Shown one piece after another: positions 1 through 9,593 of a stretch of 64,000 bases of DNA (position 1 is the stretch's first letter; each line of letters starts with the position of its first letter). The notes under the pieces were generated by a model. It searched no databases. It was not told the origin of the DNA and saw only the letters and a program-made list of their open reading frames with translations. The translations under genes and the position numbers were made by a program. Origin of the DNA: Micromonospora matsumotoense (lineage in GTDB: Bacteria > Actinomycetota > Actinomycetes > Mycobacteriales > Micromonosporaceae); the NCBI RefSeq assembly GCF_900091525.1, contig NZ_FMCU01000005.1, forward strand, positions 248,001 through 312,000, written 5' to 3'.

Positions 1-192
1 CGCGACGGCCAGGCCGGACCAGGCGGCCGGCTCGGCGCGACCCGCCGCCGCCGCGTTGGTGAGGTGTCTGAGCGCCACGGCGGCCAGCGGCACCGCGACC
101 GCGTTGCCCGCCATCAGCGCCAACGCCACGGTCATCTTGCGCCGGTCCTGCCGCCATGACAGCCGCATCAACCCGCTGATCGCCCTCAACAC
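1..192 (-). CDS. ABC transporter permease/ATPase, N-terminal fragment (cut by window edge)
   Basis: Only the first 64 codons lie in the window. The chosen start is GTG at 192, four bases after the stop of the preceding ABC transporter, so the two are almost certainly cotranslated. The visible protein begins with a basic cytoplasmic segment (LMRLSWRQDRRKMT) followed by a hydrophobic stretch that fits a first membrane helix, as in exporter-type half transporters. By position and composition it is probably the partner of the 628-codon ABC protein, forming a heterodimeric exporter for the product of the NRPS locus. The ATPase domain lies outside the window, so the assignment rests on context and the first helix only. 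Confidence 0.6.
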   Translation of the reverse strand, partial: MLRAISGLMRLSWRQDRRKMTVALALMAGNAVAVPLAAVALRHLTNAAAAGRAEPAAWSGLAVA

Positions 193-196
193 CGCC

Positions 197-2080
197 TCAC
201 CTCACCACCTCTGTCTGCGGGCCGCTGTCGGCGTCGTCGGCGAAGCGCTCCGCCTGCAGGGTGAACATGGCGGCGTACCGGCCGTCCGCGGCCATCAGCT
301 CGTCGTGGCTGCCCTGCTCGACGACCTGCCCCTGGTCGAGCAGGACGATCCGGTCGGCCAGCCGGACGCTGGACAACCGGTGCGAGATGAGGATGGTCGT
401 CCGGCCCCGGGTCAGCTCGGCGAACCGGGCGAAGAACTCGGCTTCGGCGCGTACGTCCAGCGCCGCGGTGGGCTCGTCGAGCACGAGCACGGTGCTGCCG
501 TGGTAGAGCGCGAACAGGGCGCGCGCGATGGCGATGCGCTGCCACTGACCGCCGGACAGGTCCAGGCCGCCCTCGTAGGCCCGCGACAACACCGTGTCCA
601 GGCCGTTCGGCAACGCGTCGAGGGTGTCGAGCAGCCCCGCCGCCTGCGCCGCGCGGCGTACGCCGGCCCGGTCGTCGAGGTGCTCGACCGCGCCGAAGCT
701 GATGTTGGCGGCGGCGGAGAGTTCGTAGCGCACGAAGTCCTGGAACACCACGGCGATCCGGCGCTGCCAGTCCCGGGCGGGCAGGTCGGCGAGGTCGACG
801 CCGTCGGCGCGTACCGTGCCGGCGCCGGGTGAGTACAGCCGGGCCAGGAGCTTCACCAGGGTGGTCTTGCCCGCGCCGTTCACCCCCACCAGGGCGGTGC
901 ACCGCCCGGCGGGGATGTGCAGGTCAAGATCGCTGAGCACCGGCCGGGCCGCACCGGGGTAGCCGAAGCGCACCCCGGCGAAGTCGATCGCCGGGGCGGC
1001 GGTGGCGGGTGGTCCGGCCCGGCCGGTATCGGCGGGTTCGGCGTAGCGGGCCATGGCCCGCTCGAACGCCGTGACGGCGGTCTCGGCGTTCATGCCGTAC
1101 TGGGTCTGGGTGTCGGAGTCCGGATAGAACTCCCCGAGCCGGATCAACGCCATGACCGCCTGCAACACCAGCGCCAGCCCGGCCAGGTCGATTGTCCCGT
1201 CGGCGGCGCGGACCCCGGACAGCGCCAGCACGGCGGCGACGCCGACCAGCCCGACGGCCGTGTACACCAGGTACGGCCGCAGGTAGATGCGCCGCCGCTC
1301 GGCCCAGACCGGGGCCAGCGCCCGGCGGTAGACCTGCCGGTAGCGCTCGGTCAGCCAGCCGGTCAGGCCGAAGATGCGCAGCTCCTTGGCCGCGGCCGGA
1401 CCCATCGCCAGCCCGCGCAGGTAGCGGCTCTCCCGACGCAGTGCCGCTACGTCGCGGATGACCCGGGCGTAGCGGCGCAGTCCACCCCGCTGGCCGTGGC
1501 GGAACAGCAGCACCACCACCAGCATCGCCAGGGCCGCCCACGGGCCCAGCACCACCGCGACCACCACCGTGAACCCGACGACCTGGGTGTACGGCCCGAC
1601 CAGCGCGATCAGCCCGGCGTACGCCGCGCCGGGGGTGCGGAACGCGAACCGCAGCTCGTGCCCGGCCTCGCCCAGCTCGTCCAGGACCGCCGGGTCCTCC
1701 AGCGGGGTGATCTCCCGGGTCGACAGCGACGCGGCGATGAGTCGCCGGTACATGTGCCCGTCGACGCGTCGGGCGAGCTGCTCGGCGACGGCCTTCTGCG
1801 CCGCCTCGGCCAGTTGCAGCGCGACCAGCGCCGCTCCGGCGACGGCCAGCGGCCACCACACCTGGGCCTGCCCGGCGGTGCCGTGCAGCACCGGCCCGAT
1901 CCGCCCGACGGTGGTGCTGACGGCGATCGCGAACACCACCGGCAGCACCCCCCGGGACACGCTGAGCGCGAGCGCGACGGCACTCCAGCCTGGTCCGGCG
2001 GCGGGGAACTGCCGGGCGATGCGCAGTCGGGCGGCGGCGGCCTCGCGCAGCTGCCCGGTGCCGGTGGTGGGGGTGGCCAT
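197..2080 (-). CDS. ABC exporter half-transporter (fused permease-ATPase)
   Basis: A 627-aa protein with an N-terminal membrane domain (hydrophobic segments between about residues 30 and 320) and a C-terminal ATPase. Walker A is GVNGAGKTT near residue 400, the signature LSGGQ near 509, Walker B VLVLDEP near 532 and the switch His in ISHRL near 568. This is the exporter (ABCB/MsbA-like) layout. The start is ATG at 2080; an in-frame TTG one codon upstream is possible. It begins five bases after the stop of the sulfotransferase-like gene and ends four bases before a second half-transporter, so it is part of the minus-strand biosynthetic operon. Export of the NRPS product is inferred from context; the substrate is unknown. 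Confidence 0.9.
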   Translation of the reverse strand: MATPTTGTGQLREAAAARLRIARQFPAAGPGWSAVALALSVSRGVLPVVFAIAVSTTVGRIGPVLHGTAGQAQVWWPLAVAGAALVALQLAEAAQKAVAEQLARRVDGHMYRRLIAASLSTREITPLEDPAVLDELGEAGHELRFAFRTPGAAYAGLIALVGPYTQVVGFTVVVAVVLGPWAALAMLVVVLLFRHGQRGGLRRYARVIRDVAALRRESRYLRGLAMGPAAAKELRIFGLTGWLTERYRQVYRRALAPVWAERRRIYLRPYLVYTAVGLVGVAAVLALSGVRAADGTIDLAGLALVLQAVMALIRLGEFYPDSDTQTQYGMNAETAVTAFERAMARYAEPADTGRAGPPATAAPAIDFAGVRFGYPGAARPVLSDLDLHIPAGRCTALVGVNGAGKTTLVKLLARLYSPGAGTVRADGVDLADLPARDWQRRIAVVFQDFVRYELSAAANISFGAVEHLDDRAGVRRAAQAAGLLDTLDALPNGLDTVLSRAYEGGLDLSGGQWQRIAIARALFALYHGSTVLVLDEPTAALDVRAEAEFFARFAELTRGRTTILISHRLSSVRLADRIVLLDQGQVVEQGSHDELMAADGRYAAMFTLQAERFADDADSGPQTEVVR

Positions 2081-2085
2081 CAAGG

Positions 2086-3060
2086 TCAGCCGAAGACCTT
2101 GTCCCGCAGCGGCACGGGCAGGTCCAGCTCCTGGACGCAGCTGGTCACCGAGACCTGGTACGAATGGACCACCTCGGGGCTGTCCGCCACGGCCAGCTCC
2201 GCCTCGGTGAGGGCCGTGACCTGGCGGTCCCGGAAGCGGTACTCGTCGGCGTTGCCGTGCAGGCCGGGCACGACGTACGGCTCCGGTTCGACCGGATTGT
2301 GGATCTTCGACTGGTCGGAGTTGAGATCACCGGCGGCACCCCAGCCGGTGAGCATCTCCGGCCGGTACAGGTGACCGATGTCGAGGCGGGCGAACAACCG
2401 CGACACCGTCTCCTCGGGGAGCCGGCTGCACTCGTAGGGGAAGTGCGTCACCGCCAGCCCCTCGGCGGCGGCGTAGCGGCGCATCCGCGCGTAGTTGAGG
2501 GTGCTGAGCACGAAGTTCTCCACCACCCGCGCACGGCCGATCTTGCCGACCCACTTGGCCATCCACGAGTCCAGCGAGGCACGCGGCTGCCGGTCGAGCA
2601 CCAGCAGGCGCAGCCGGTCGACCGGCCACCCTGCTTCGATGAGGCAGCGGGCCGGGTTGAACAGCGCCTCGAACGGCACGTACGGCCCGGCCATCTCCTT
2701 GGCGAACAGCACCGGCTCGCCGTCGGGCAGCTTCCAGGGCGAGCCCTCGCCGCCGGTGAGCGCGAACCGGCCGATGGTCTTGACCGGCTGGTAGTAGGCG
2801 GCCGCCTGGGCCATCCCGAACAGGTTGGTCACGGCCGTCGAACCGACCCGGCAGCGCCCCCAGCCGAGCACCAGCAGCGGGTAGTCGGCCGGGCTGCGGC
2901 CGGCGAACCCGTCCCGGAGGGTGCGCACGATCTGGGCGGTGACCTCGTCGACGGTGGTGGTGACGACCTGGTAGCGACCGTCGGGCGGCAGCGGGGTGCT
3001 GGTGAGCGCGTCGTCGTCGGCGGCGGCCAACCGGTGCAGCAGCGGGTACGGGTCGGTCAT
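2086..3060 (-). CDS. sulfotransferase-like P-loop protein in NRPS operon
   Basis: A 324-aa protein. The segment LGWGRCRVGSTAV near residues 65-77 resembles the 5'-phosphosulfate-binding loop of PAPS-dependent sulfotransferases (RxGST), and DRQPRASLDSW near 156-166 resembles the 3'-phosphate-binding Arg/Ser motif. No signal peptide or membrane segment is seen. The ATG start is preceded by GGAG at a good distance. It lies 28 bases after the NRPS and 5 bases before the ABC exporter. Known family members transfer sulfate from PAPS to hydroxyl or amino groups. Here it may sulfate the NRPS product, or it may be a sulfotransferase-fold protein with another role, since overall similarity is weak by eye. 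Confidence 0.6.
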   Translation of the reverse strand: MTDPYPLLHRLAAADDDALTSTPLPPDGRYQVVTTTVDEVTAQIVRTLRDGFAGRSPADYPLLVLGWGRCRVGSTAVTNLFGMAQAAAYYQPVKTIGRFALTGGEGSPWKLPDGEPVLFAKEMAGPYVPFEALFNPARCLIEAGWPVDRLRLLVLDRQPRASLDSWMAKWVGKIGRARVVENFVLSTLNYARMRRYAAAEGLAVTHFPYECSRLPEETVSRLFARLDIGHLYRPEMLTGWGAAGDLNSDQSKIHNPVEPEPYVVPGLHGNADEYRFRDRQVTALTEAELAVADSPEVVHSYQVSVTSCVQELDLPVPLRDKVFG

Positions 3061-3088
3061 CGAGGCTCCTTGCGGTGGGGTGGGCGGG

Positions 3089-6000
3089 TCAACCGAGGTC
3101 CAGCAGCGCGGCGAGGTCCCGGACCGGCACCGGCCGCAGCACCGCCTCGCACAGCAGCGTCTCGATGCCCCGCAGCGCCCGCACGCAGGTGGCCGCGGGT
3201 ACGCGTCGGGTGTCGGCCAGCAGGTGCAGCGCGCAGCCGCCGGCGAGGTGGGGCATGGCCAGGAAGAAGGTCATGTCGTGGCGGGCGACGGCGGCGACCT
3301 GCCGCACGGTGGTGTGCGCGGCCAGTTCCTTCAGCGCGGCACGGTCGGGCGGGCCCGCCGGCACGTCGAAGTCCCGGCCCATCCGGGAGTCGTTGAAGTA
3401 CACCGACAGGTCGGCCTGGGCGCCCTCGGCCGCGATCAGGTCGTCCAACGCGTCGGGCGGGTAGGTGGCGTGGAAGTAGGACTCGGTCGAGTCGCGGTAG
3501 CAGCGCTGGACGGCGTCCTCGACATCGCCGTCGCCGACGTCGAAGATCAGCAGCGCGTTCTGGGCGATGCCGGTGGCGAGCTGCCGCTGGCGGGGAGTGT
3601 TCCGGTTGCCCGCGATCAGCTTCACCACGGCCCGGTCCCGGCCGGTCAGCGCCGCCTGGACCAGCAGGGCGGCGGTCAGCACCACCGTGGACGACGACGC
3701 GCCGGTGCGCTGGGCCAGCGTGGCGGCGGCAGCGGCCACGGCGGTGGACTCCATCCGCCAGGTCACGACCGGCAGCGTGCCCCCGTCCTGCTCCGGTCCG
3801 TCGAAGATCCGGTGCGGCACCGCGGGCAGCCGGGCCTGCCAGTAGGCCAGCGACTGGCGGGCCCGGCGCTGCCCGGCGGGTGAGGCCTCGTAGGTGGCCT
3901 GGTCCAACGGCTGCCAGCCCGGTGCGGGCAGGGCACGTTCGCCGTCGACCAGGGTGCGCAGCTCGGCCAGCAGCAGCTCCAGCGACCAGCCGTCCAGCGA
4001 CACGTGCGACGCGGCCACGGCGACGGCCTCGACCAGACCGTCGACGCGCAGCAGCGCCCACCGGACCGGCCACTCCCGGTCCAGCTGGAACGCGGTGCCG
4101 GCCAGCTCGGCGGCGGCGGCGTCGGCGGCCTCCGTCAGCGCGTCGGCGGTGGTGTCACGCACCAGCGGCGGGTACGTCCCGTCGGTCCGCAGGTACTGGC
4201 GGGGACCGTCACCGTCGTCGGTCATCAGGGTCCGCAGCACCTGGTGCCGCAGCACCAGCTCCGACCAGGCCGCGGTGACCCGCCCGGCCGGGACGGGGGC
4301 GGTCAGCCGCAGCACCCGCCTGATGTTGAAGTCCCTGCTGGCTTCCCCGAACCACTGCATGGGCCGGTACATGGCCGCCTGACCCCAGGTCAGCGGCGCG
4401 GAGGCGGCGGGCGCTCCGGAGAACCGCGCCTGGATCGCCGTGTCCGGGGCCGCCGGCTGACCGACCCCGGACGGGGTCGACTGATCCGCCGGGTCGACCG
4501 GGTGGACCGTCGGGGGCCCGGCGGTCGGGGTGTCGTGGCCGTCCAGCACGACGGCCAGGGCGCGCACCGTGCGGCGGTCGAACAGGTCGGCGATGCCCAC
4601 CGGCAGGCCCAGCTCCTCGTCGAGCCGGGTGACGACCTCGACGACCTGCATGGAGTCGCCGCCCAGCTCGAAGAAGTCGTCGTCGACGCCGAGCCGCTCC
4701 ACCCGCAGCACCCCGGCGATCACGGCCGCCACCGCCGTCTCCAGCTCGCCGGAGGGCGCGGCGTACGCGGTGCTCAGCGCGGGCCGCACCGTCGGGGTGG
4801 CGGGCAGCCGACGGGTGTCGACCTTGCCGTTCGGGGTGAGGGGGTACTGCGCGACGTAGTGGAACCGGCTCGGGACGGACGCCTCCGGCAGCAGACCGGC
4901 GGCGTGGGCCCGCAGCTGCGCCTCGGTCGGCCGTGACTCCTCCTCGGACCGCAGGTAGGCGACCAGGTGCAGGTCGTGGCCGGCCGGTTCGGCGATCACC
5001 ACCGCCTCGGCGACACCGGTGCAGCGGCGCAGCGCGTCCTCGACCGCAGGTGGTTCGACGCGCTGACCACGGATCTTCACCTGCCGGTCGGCGCGGCCGA
5101 GCACGTCCAGCACCCCGTCGGGCCCCAACCGGCCGAGGTCCCCGGTGCGCAGCAACCGCGCACCGCCGCCCGCCGGGTGGGGGATCCACCGTTGGGCGGT
5201 CAGCACCGGCTGGCCGTGGTAGCCACGGCCGATGACGGCCCCGCCCAGGCAGATCTCGCCGGTCTCGCCGAGCGGCGCGGGCAGCCCCTGCTCGTCGAGG
5301 ATGTGCACCTCGGCGTTGGGGATGGGCGCGCCGACCGGCAGCCGTCGCCCGACCGTACGGTCCGCGCCGATCCAGTACCAGGTGGCGCCGACGGTCTCGC
5401 TCATGCCGTAGTGGTTGCCGAAGCCGGACTTCGGGCTGTTGCTGATCCACCTGTCGAACTCGGGGGTCAGGTACAGCGGCTCACTGCCGATCATGACCTG
5501 ACGGGCGACGTCGTCCACGCCGCCCAGGGCGGTCATCGCCCGCACGTGCGACGGGGTGAGTTTCAGGAATCCGCACGGCGCGGCGGCGGTCAGCGCGATC
5601 AGGTCGTCGAAGGCGACCGGCTCCGGGGCGACCTCCAGCTCCCAGCCCGCGACCAGGGCGGTGAACAGGGTCATCACCGAGCCGACGAAGTACAGCGGGG
5701 CGTGCAGCACCGCCCGTTCCTGCGGCTGGAACGCGAACTCCCCGGCGCACCAGCGCACGTAGTTGACCAGCTGGCGATGGGTGCCGAGGACGCCCTTGGG
5801 GGCTCCGCTGGTGCCGGAGGTGTACATGATGAACGCCAGGTTCTCCACCCGGCAGCCGCCGTCACCGCCGTCACCGTCGGGCGCGTCGGGCAGGGCCGAC
5901 ACGTCGAGCACGGCCGCCGGGTAACCGGCGGGCGCGAACCCCCGGTGTTCCGGTCCGGTCAGCAGCACGGGGTCACCCGCGTCGGCCAGGATCCGGGCCC

Positions 6001-6538
6001 GCCGGTCCGCCGGATCGTGGACGGACAGCGGCAGGTACGCCGACCCGGCCGCCAGCACCGCGAGGATCGCCACCACCGCGTCCACCGACCGGGGCAGCAG
6101 CACCGCGACCGGTGTCTCCGGCCCCGCGCCGTGGGCCCGCAGCACCCGTGCGGTGTGCCGGACCCGGGCCAGCAGGTCGCCCGCGGTGACCTCGACCCCT
6201 GCCCAGCGCACCGCGATCCGCCCCGGATCGGCCGCCAGCGCCTCGTCGATGAGCACGTGCAGCGGCACCTGGTCGATCGGACCGCGCGGCCCGGTGGCGA
6301 CCGACCGCGCGGCGTCCACGGTGGCGAGTCCCCGCCGTCCGTCGGGCGAGGGGGCCACCCCGGTGGTACGCAGCGAGGCGGGCCGCAGGTCGGTCCAGTG
6401 CGCGGCGATGTGCGCCAGGCACGCCTCGGTCGGTCCGGTGAACACCGTCGCCCAGCCGCCCGGCACGGGCCGGTCCGTCGGCCACAGGGAGTACTGGTCC
6501 TCCTCGTTGACGACGACCTGGTGCGGGCCGGCGCTCAT
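3089..6538 (-). CDS. single-module nonribosomal peptide synthetase: MbtH-A-T-C
   Basis: A 1149-aa NRPS. Residues 1 to about 60 are an MbtH-like domain ([10 protein letters not shown] at 11-20, Trp19, Trp29, WTDLRP at 48-53). The adenylation domain follows: [11 protein letters not shown] near 239, NHYGMSETV near 375, RTGDLGRL near 464, [15 protein letters not shown] near 481 and the A10 lysine in PNGKVD near 572. The thiolation domain has ELGGDSMQ with phosphopantetheine Ser629. A condensation domain begins near 715; its active motif is SHVSLDG (844-850), keeping the second His but not the first. There is no thioesterase. At the site of the usual substrate-binding Asp235, Val285 is found (YFVGSV), so a standard alpha-amino acid is unlikely. 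The ATG at 6538 overlaps the upstream TGA (ATGA), so translation is coupled. Confidence 0.93.
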   Translation of the reverse strand: MSAGPHQVVVNEEDQYSLWPTDRPVPGGWATVFTGPTEACLAHIAAHWTDLRPASLRTTGVAPSPDGRRGLATVDAARSVATGPRGPIDQVPLHVLIDEALAADPGRIAVRWAGVEVTAGDLLARVRHTARVLRAHGAGPETPVAVLLPRSVDAVVAILAVLAAGSAYLPLSVHDPADRRARILADAGDPVLLTGPEHRGFAPAGYPAAVLDVSALPDAPDGDGGDGGCRVENLAFIMYTSGTSGAPKGVLGTHRQLVNYVRWCAGEFAFQPQERAVLHAPLYFVGSVMTLFTALVAGWELEVAPEPVAFDDLIALTAAAPCGFLKLTPSHVRAMTALGGVDDVARQVMIGSEPLYLTPEFDRWISNSPKSGFGNHYGMSETVGATWYWIGADRTVGRRLPVGAPIPNAEVHILDEQGLPAPLGETGEICLGGAVIGRGYHGQPVLTAQRWIPHPAGGGARLLRTGDLGRLGPDGVLDVLGRADRQVKIRGQRVEPPAVEDALRRCTGVAEAVVIAEPAGHDLHLVAYLRSEEESRPTEAQLRAHAAGLLPEASVPSRFHYVAQYPLTPNGKVDTRRLPATPTVRPALSTAYAAPSGELETAVAAVIAGVLRVERLGVDDDFFELGGDSMQVVEVVTRLDEELGLPVGIADLFDRRTVRALAVVLDGHDTPTAGPPTVHPVDPADQSTPSGVGQPAAPDTAIQARFSGAPAASAPLTWGQAAMYRPMQWFGEASRDFNIRRVLRLTAPVPAGRVTAAWSELVLRHQVLRTLMTDDGDGPRQYLRTDGTYPPLVRDTTADALTEAADAAAAELAGTAFQLDREWPVRWALLRVDGLVEAVAVAASHVSLDGWSLELLLAELRTLVDGERALPAPGWQPLDQATYEASPAGQRRARQSLAYWQARLPAVPHRIFDGPEQDGGTLPVVTWRMESTAVAAAAATLAQRTGASSSTVVLTAALLVQAALTGRDRAVVKLIAGNRNTPRQRQLATGIAQNALLIFDVGDGDVEDAVQRCYRDSTESYFHATYPPDALDDLIAAEGAQADLSVYFNDSRMGRDFDVPAGPPDRAALKELAAHTTVRQVAAVARHDMTFFLAMPHLAGGCALHLLADTRRVPAATCVRALRGIETLLCEAVLRPVPVRDLAALLDLG

Positions 6539-8322
6539 GCGCGCCCGCCGACCGTCTGAGTGCTCGCGACCAGTCGCCCGACGGGTTCGTGCCAGGTGTG
6601 CTTCGTGTACCAGTCGGCGCCGAACGAGCTGATCGTCGGGGTCCAGCCGTCGTGGGCGTCGGCGTAGCGGGCGATCTCCCGCCAGAACACGTCCACCAGG
6701 GCGGAGTACCGGCAGGCGATGCGCAGGTCGTCCAGGGTGAACGGTGGGCCGTCCATGCGTACCAGCCGGATGTCGAACGCGCCCCGGTACTGCCGGCCGG
6801 CGACGGTGAGCGGCTGCTTCCACATCGCCGCGCCGGGGGCGCGCAGGGTGTAGCGGACCCGGGCGGTGCTGTGACCGCCGTGGCGAAGATCGCCCCACTC
6901 GCCGATGTCGGGCACCAGCGGCGGGAAGAAGTAGTGCCGTTGCCGGGGCACCTCGATCCGGTCGAAGTTGCCGGGCACGAAGTGCCAGCGGTTGTACATC
7001 ATCCGTTGGGCGACCTGCCACAGGATGTCGGTGACGGCGTCGCCGGGCAGTTCGGCGGCCATCTCGGGGCTGGGCAGCACACAGCAGAAGAAGTCCGGCT
7101 TCTTCAGGCCCGCCACCTCCTCGCCGTACTGCCCGGCCGGCCCGCTCAGCCGGGACAGGTCCCGGATGCCACTGGACATGCCGTAGTCGGCGTGGGCGTC
7201 GACGACCGCGCCCAGCACGATGCCCTCCAGGATCCGGGTCAGCCCGTGCTCGTCACCACCGTGGTGCGCGGTACGCAGTGCGGCGGCGGTGGCGTGCCGC
7301 ACCCAGGTGGAGGGGTCCCCGTCGTCGACCGGCCCGGTCAGGGTGTCGGTGAGAGTGCGCAGCGTGCGGGGCAACTCGGCCTGACTGCGCTGGTCCTGCG
7401 CCCACGGCAGCAGGTACTCGTCCTTGGCGTAGGTCAGCCCGTTGACGCGCCGGTACCGCATGTGGTCGCCGCCGTCGACGAGTTCCACCAGGTCACCCGC
7501 GAACGCGGCCAGCTCGGCCAGGGCCGCGGTGCTCACCTGCCCGGTGACCGGCTCGCCGAGCGCCCGCAGGTACGCCGCGCACCGGGTGGTCAGCACCCGC
7601 CGCAGGCCGACGGCGCTGAGCTGGCGGCCGTTGAACTCCTCGAACCGGACCGCCCGGCCGGTGCGGAACAGCAGTTGGATCGCGGCCACGAACAGCCGCT
7701 CCTCCGGGCTCCAGTCGGCCGGCGCGCGATCCCGCAGCGCGGGCAGTACGCCGTCGCGGATCAGGGTGCTGGAACCGGAGTCGGAGCGGGAGAACACCCG
7801 GCGCTGGACGTAGACCAGCACGGTCTCGACCCGCTCGACCCAGTCGATGACCTCCTCCAGCCGCTCCGACAGGCTGCCGTCGGTGTGCCAGGTGTGCAGC
7901 AGTTGGTCCAGCTCGTAACGCTGGTGCTCCTCCTCGGCCTCGGCCGTCAGGCACTCCTCGTCGAGCATCTCGGTCATCCACCCGGGCAGCGCGATCTCGG
8001 CCACGACCTCCTCGGTCGGGAGGTCGCCCCGCGCGGGTTCGTGCACGGTCAGCTTGCCGAGCATCGAGTGGGCCAGCACGAACCGGGCGGCCGGCGCGTC
8101 GACGCCGGGCGGGGTCAGCCGCAGTTGCTGCCGGCCGAGCAGGTGCCGGACGAACGCCTGCTCGCGCAGGGTCAGCCCGTCGAAGGCGGACCGGAAGGGC
8201 ACCTTGCCCGCCATGGTGAGCAGGCGGAGAACCGCCGTCTGTGCGCTCCCACCGAACAGCTCGGCGGGGTCTCGTACGTCGCGCAGTTCCTGGCTCCACT
8301 GGTCGGTCTTCGTACGTCGCAC
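6535..8322 (-). CDS. unrecognised 595-aa protein, first gene of the NRPS operon
   Basis: I do not recognise this family. The start chosen is GTG at 8322 (VRRTKTDQW), preceded by an AAAGG element; the open frame runs further upstream but with low-quality, basic, repetitive sequence. The protein is soluble, with no signal peptide or membrane helix. Residues up to about 350 are helical and acidic-patch rich. The C-terminal part is rich in aromatics and His/Arg ([37 protein letters not shown]), which suggests an enzyme or a ligand-binding domain. No P-loop, Rossmann, metallo-beta-lactamase (HxHxDH) or carrier-protein motif is visible. It overlaps the NRPS start by 4 bases, so it should be made in step with the synthetase, perhaps as a tailoring or substrate-supplying enzyme. 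That role is inference from linkage only. Confidence 0.8.
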   Translation of the reverse strand: MRRTKTDQWSQELRDVRDPAELFGGSAQTAVLRLLTMAGKVPFRSAFDGLTLREQAFVRHLLGRQQLRLTPPGVDAPAARFVLAHSMLGKLTVHEPARGDLPTEEVVAEIALPGWMTEMLDEECLTAEAEEEHQRYELDQLLHTWHTDGSLSERLEEVIDWVERVETVLVYVQRRVFSRSDSGSSTLIRDGVLPALRDRAPADWSPEERLFVAAIQLLFRTGRAVRFEEFNGRQLSAVGLRRVLTTRCAAYLRALGEPVTGQVSTAALAELAAFAGDLVELVDGGDHMRYRRVNGLTYAKDEYLLPWAQDQRSQAELPRTLRTLTDTLTGPVDDGDPSTWVRHATAAALRTAHHGGDEHGLTRILEGIVLGAVVDAHADYGMSSGIRDLSRLSGPAGQYGEEVAGLKKPDFFCCVLPSPEMAAELPGDAVTDILWQVAQRMMYNRWHFVPGNFDRIEVPRQRHYFFPPLVPDIGEWGDLRHGGHSTARVRYTLRAPGAAMWKQPLTVAGRQYRGAFDIRLVRMDGPPFTLDDLRIACRYSALVDVFWREIARYADAHDGWTPTISSFGADWYTKHTWHEPVGRLVASTQTVGGRA

Positions 8323-8626
8323 GTTCCTACCTTTCGCGACCGGGCAGGCTGCGGCGCACAGGAGCCGGCCCGCACGACGGTCGTCGTTGCGGTGGTCGAT
8401 GGGGCGGCGGCGACCGGCAGCCGACCTGGAGAGTGGTGGGTGCGTGGCGGTGCCACGGGGATTGGGGGACGGCTCTCCACCACGGCGTGGGAGCGCTCCC
8501 GATGTCGCGGTAATCCTGAGGTTAATAGGTGTGTCAATATCGCGCCGACCGGGCGGGCAGGGGTCGCGACCGGCCCGGACCGGCACGATCAACCGCGACC
8601 CGTCCGAGCGGCCGGGACCGGCGTGG
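8323..8626. other. 304-base promoter region upstream of the NRPS operon
   Basis: No credible gene. It separates the 595-aa gene start from the end of the SCO6745-type gene. On the minus strand it contains a TTGACA hexamer (8532-8537) in a relatively AT-rich patch (8511-8540), then a LacI-type palindrome. It should carry the promoter of the whole NRPS operon. Confidence 0.6.
8488..8501. promoter_or_regulatory. LacI-family operator-like palindrome (TGGGAGCGCTCCCG)
   Basis: The 12-bp core GGGAGCGCTCCC (8489-8500) is a perfect palindrome, and with its flanks it differs by one base from TGGGAGCGCTCCCA, the known CebR-type LacI operator of Streptomyces. Relative to the minus-strand TTGACA at 8532-8537 it sits just past the expected -10 position, where a repressor would block transcription of the NRPS operon. 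No LacI-family gene is in this window, so the regulator would act in trans. Motif identity is seen; function is inferred. Confidence 0.5.
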
Positions 8627-9490
8627 TCAGGGGCGCAGGGCGGGCAGCCCGATCGGGCTGTCCGCAGGGATGATCGTGTGGCAGGCGCGGGCGACCGGGA
8701 CGAGCAACTCCCGGAGCCGCTCGGTGCCGTCCGGGCCGAGGGCCCGCCAGGGGCGGGTGGCGGCCCGGTCGGTGGCGTCCTCCACCGTCTGGAAGCCGCT
8801 ACGGCCGGCCTCGGTGGGCTCGCCGTCGCCGGTCAGCCAACCCCGGTCGACCAGCCGGGCCCGGGCCTGCGCCCACTGCTCCGGCGTCCAACCCCGGCCG
8901 AGCAGGTGCTCCGCCGGCATGTCCCCGGCCACCCGGAAGGCCAACGTCTCGACCGGGTCGAGACCGGCGGCGACCAGGGCGGCCACGTGCCCGTCGCCCC
9001 GGTGCTCACGCAGCGTGGTGGCCGCCTGCCAGAGCCGGGCCAACGGGTAGTCGCCCCGGGGCAGGGCGGCATTGGCCGCGCCGAGCACCCGGCCGGCGGT
9101 GTCCGCCCCGACGGTCGCCGCCTCCAGCAGCTCGGCCGCCTCGGCCAGGTGCGCCTCGGGCAGCTCGTAGGTGAGTTCCGCCAGCGCCTGCACGGCCCCG
9201 GTGAGCCGGGCACGCAACGCCTCCTCGGGGGCGGCCAACTGCCACACCGCCGGCAGCGCGCGGCTCACCATCGGCGGGGCGAAGGTGAAGAAGGCCGCGA
9301 TCACCGGTGCGGCGTCCACCGGGCCCAGCGGGGCGGCCCGACCGGCGAAGTACCCCCGCCAGTAGCCGCGCAGCCCGATCGCCTCGTGGGCGGCGCGGGC
9401 CCGGGGGTGGAAGTAGGTGATCGCGTGCAGGGGTTCGACGTGCGTCCACATCACCCGGGCGGTCCGCCCGGGAACGTCCAGCGCCGGCAC
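8627..9490 (-). CDS. SCO6745-type helical protein
   Basis: A 287-aa protein resembling the actinobacterial SCO6745 family: MWTHVEPLHAITYF, RGYWRGYFAGRAAPLG and a C-terminal winged-helix-like part (RGWTPEQWAQARARLVDRGW). The family is annotated as helix-turn-helix-related, with no defined biochemical role that I can cite. Two GTG starts compete: GTG at 9496 directly abuts a GGAGG, while GTG at 9490 sits about six bases from it, which decides the start. It lies upstream of the NRPS operon on the same strand but 300 bases away, so it is probably a separate transcript. Confidence 0.75.
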   Translation of the reverse strand: MPALDVPGRTARVMWTHVEPLHAITYFHPRARAAHEAIGLRGYWRGYFAGRAAPLGPVDAAPVIAAFFTFAPPMVSRALPAVWQLAAPEEALRARLTGAVQALAELTYELPEAHLAEAAELLEAATVGADTAGRVLGAANAALPRGDYPLARLWQAATTLREHRGDGHVAALVAAGLDPVETLAFRVAGDMPAEHLLGRGWTPEQWAQARARLVDRGWLTGDGEPTEAGRSGFQTVEDATDRAATRPWRALGPDGTERLRELLVPVARACHTIIPADSPIGLPALRP

Positions 9491-9593
9491 GCACACCTCC
9501 GGGTCGGTGGGGGGTCACCGTGGCACGGACCGGCCGCCCACGGTGACCCCGAACCTACTGCCGGTAGGTGTCGGGCCGGAAGACCCCTGTGGT

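Noticed and set aside
917..2374. Long plus-strand open frame opposite the ABC exporter
   Set aside because: Repetitive Arg/Gly/Gln sequence with no family features; the minus strand carries complete ABC motifs.
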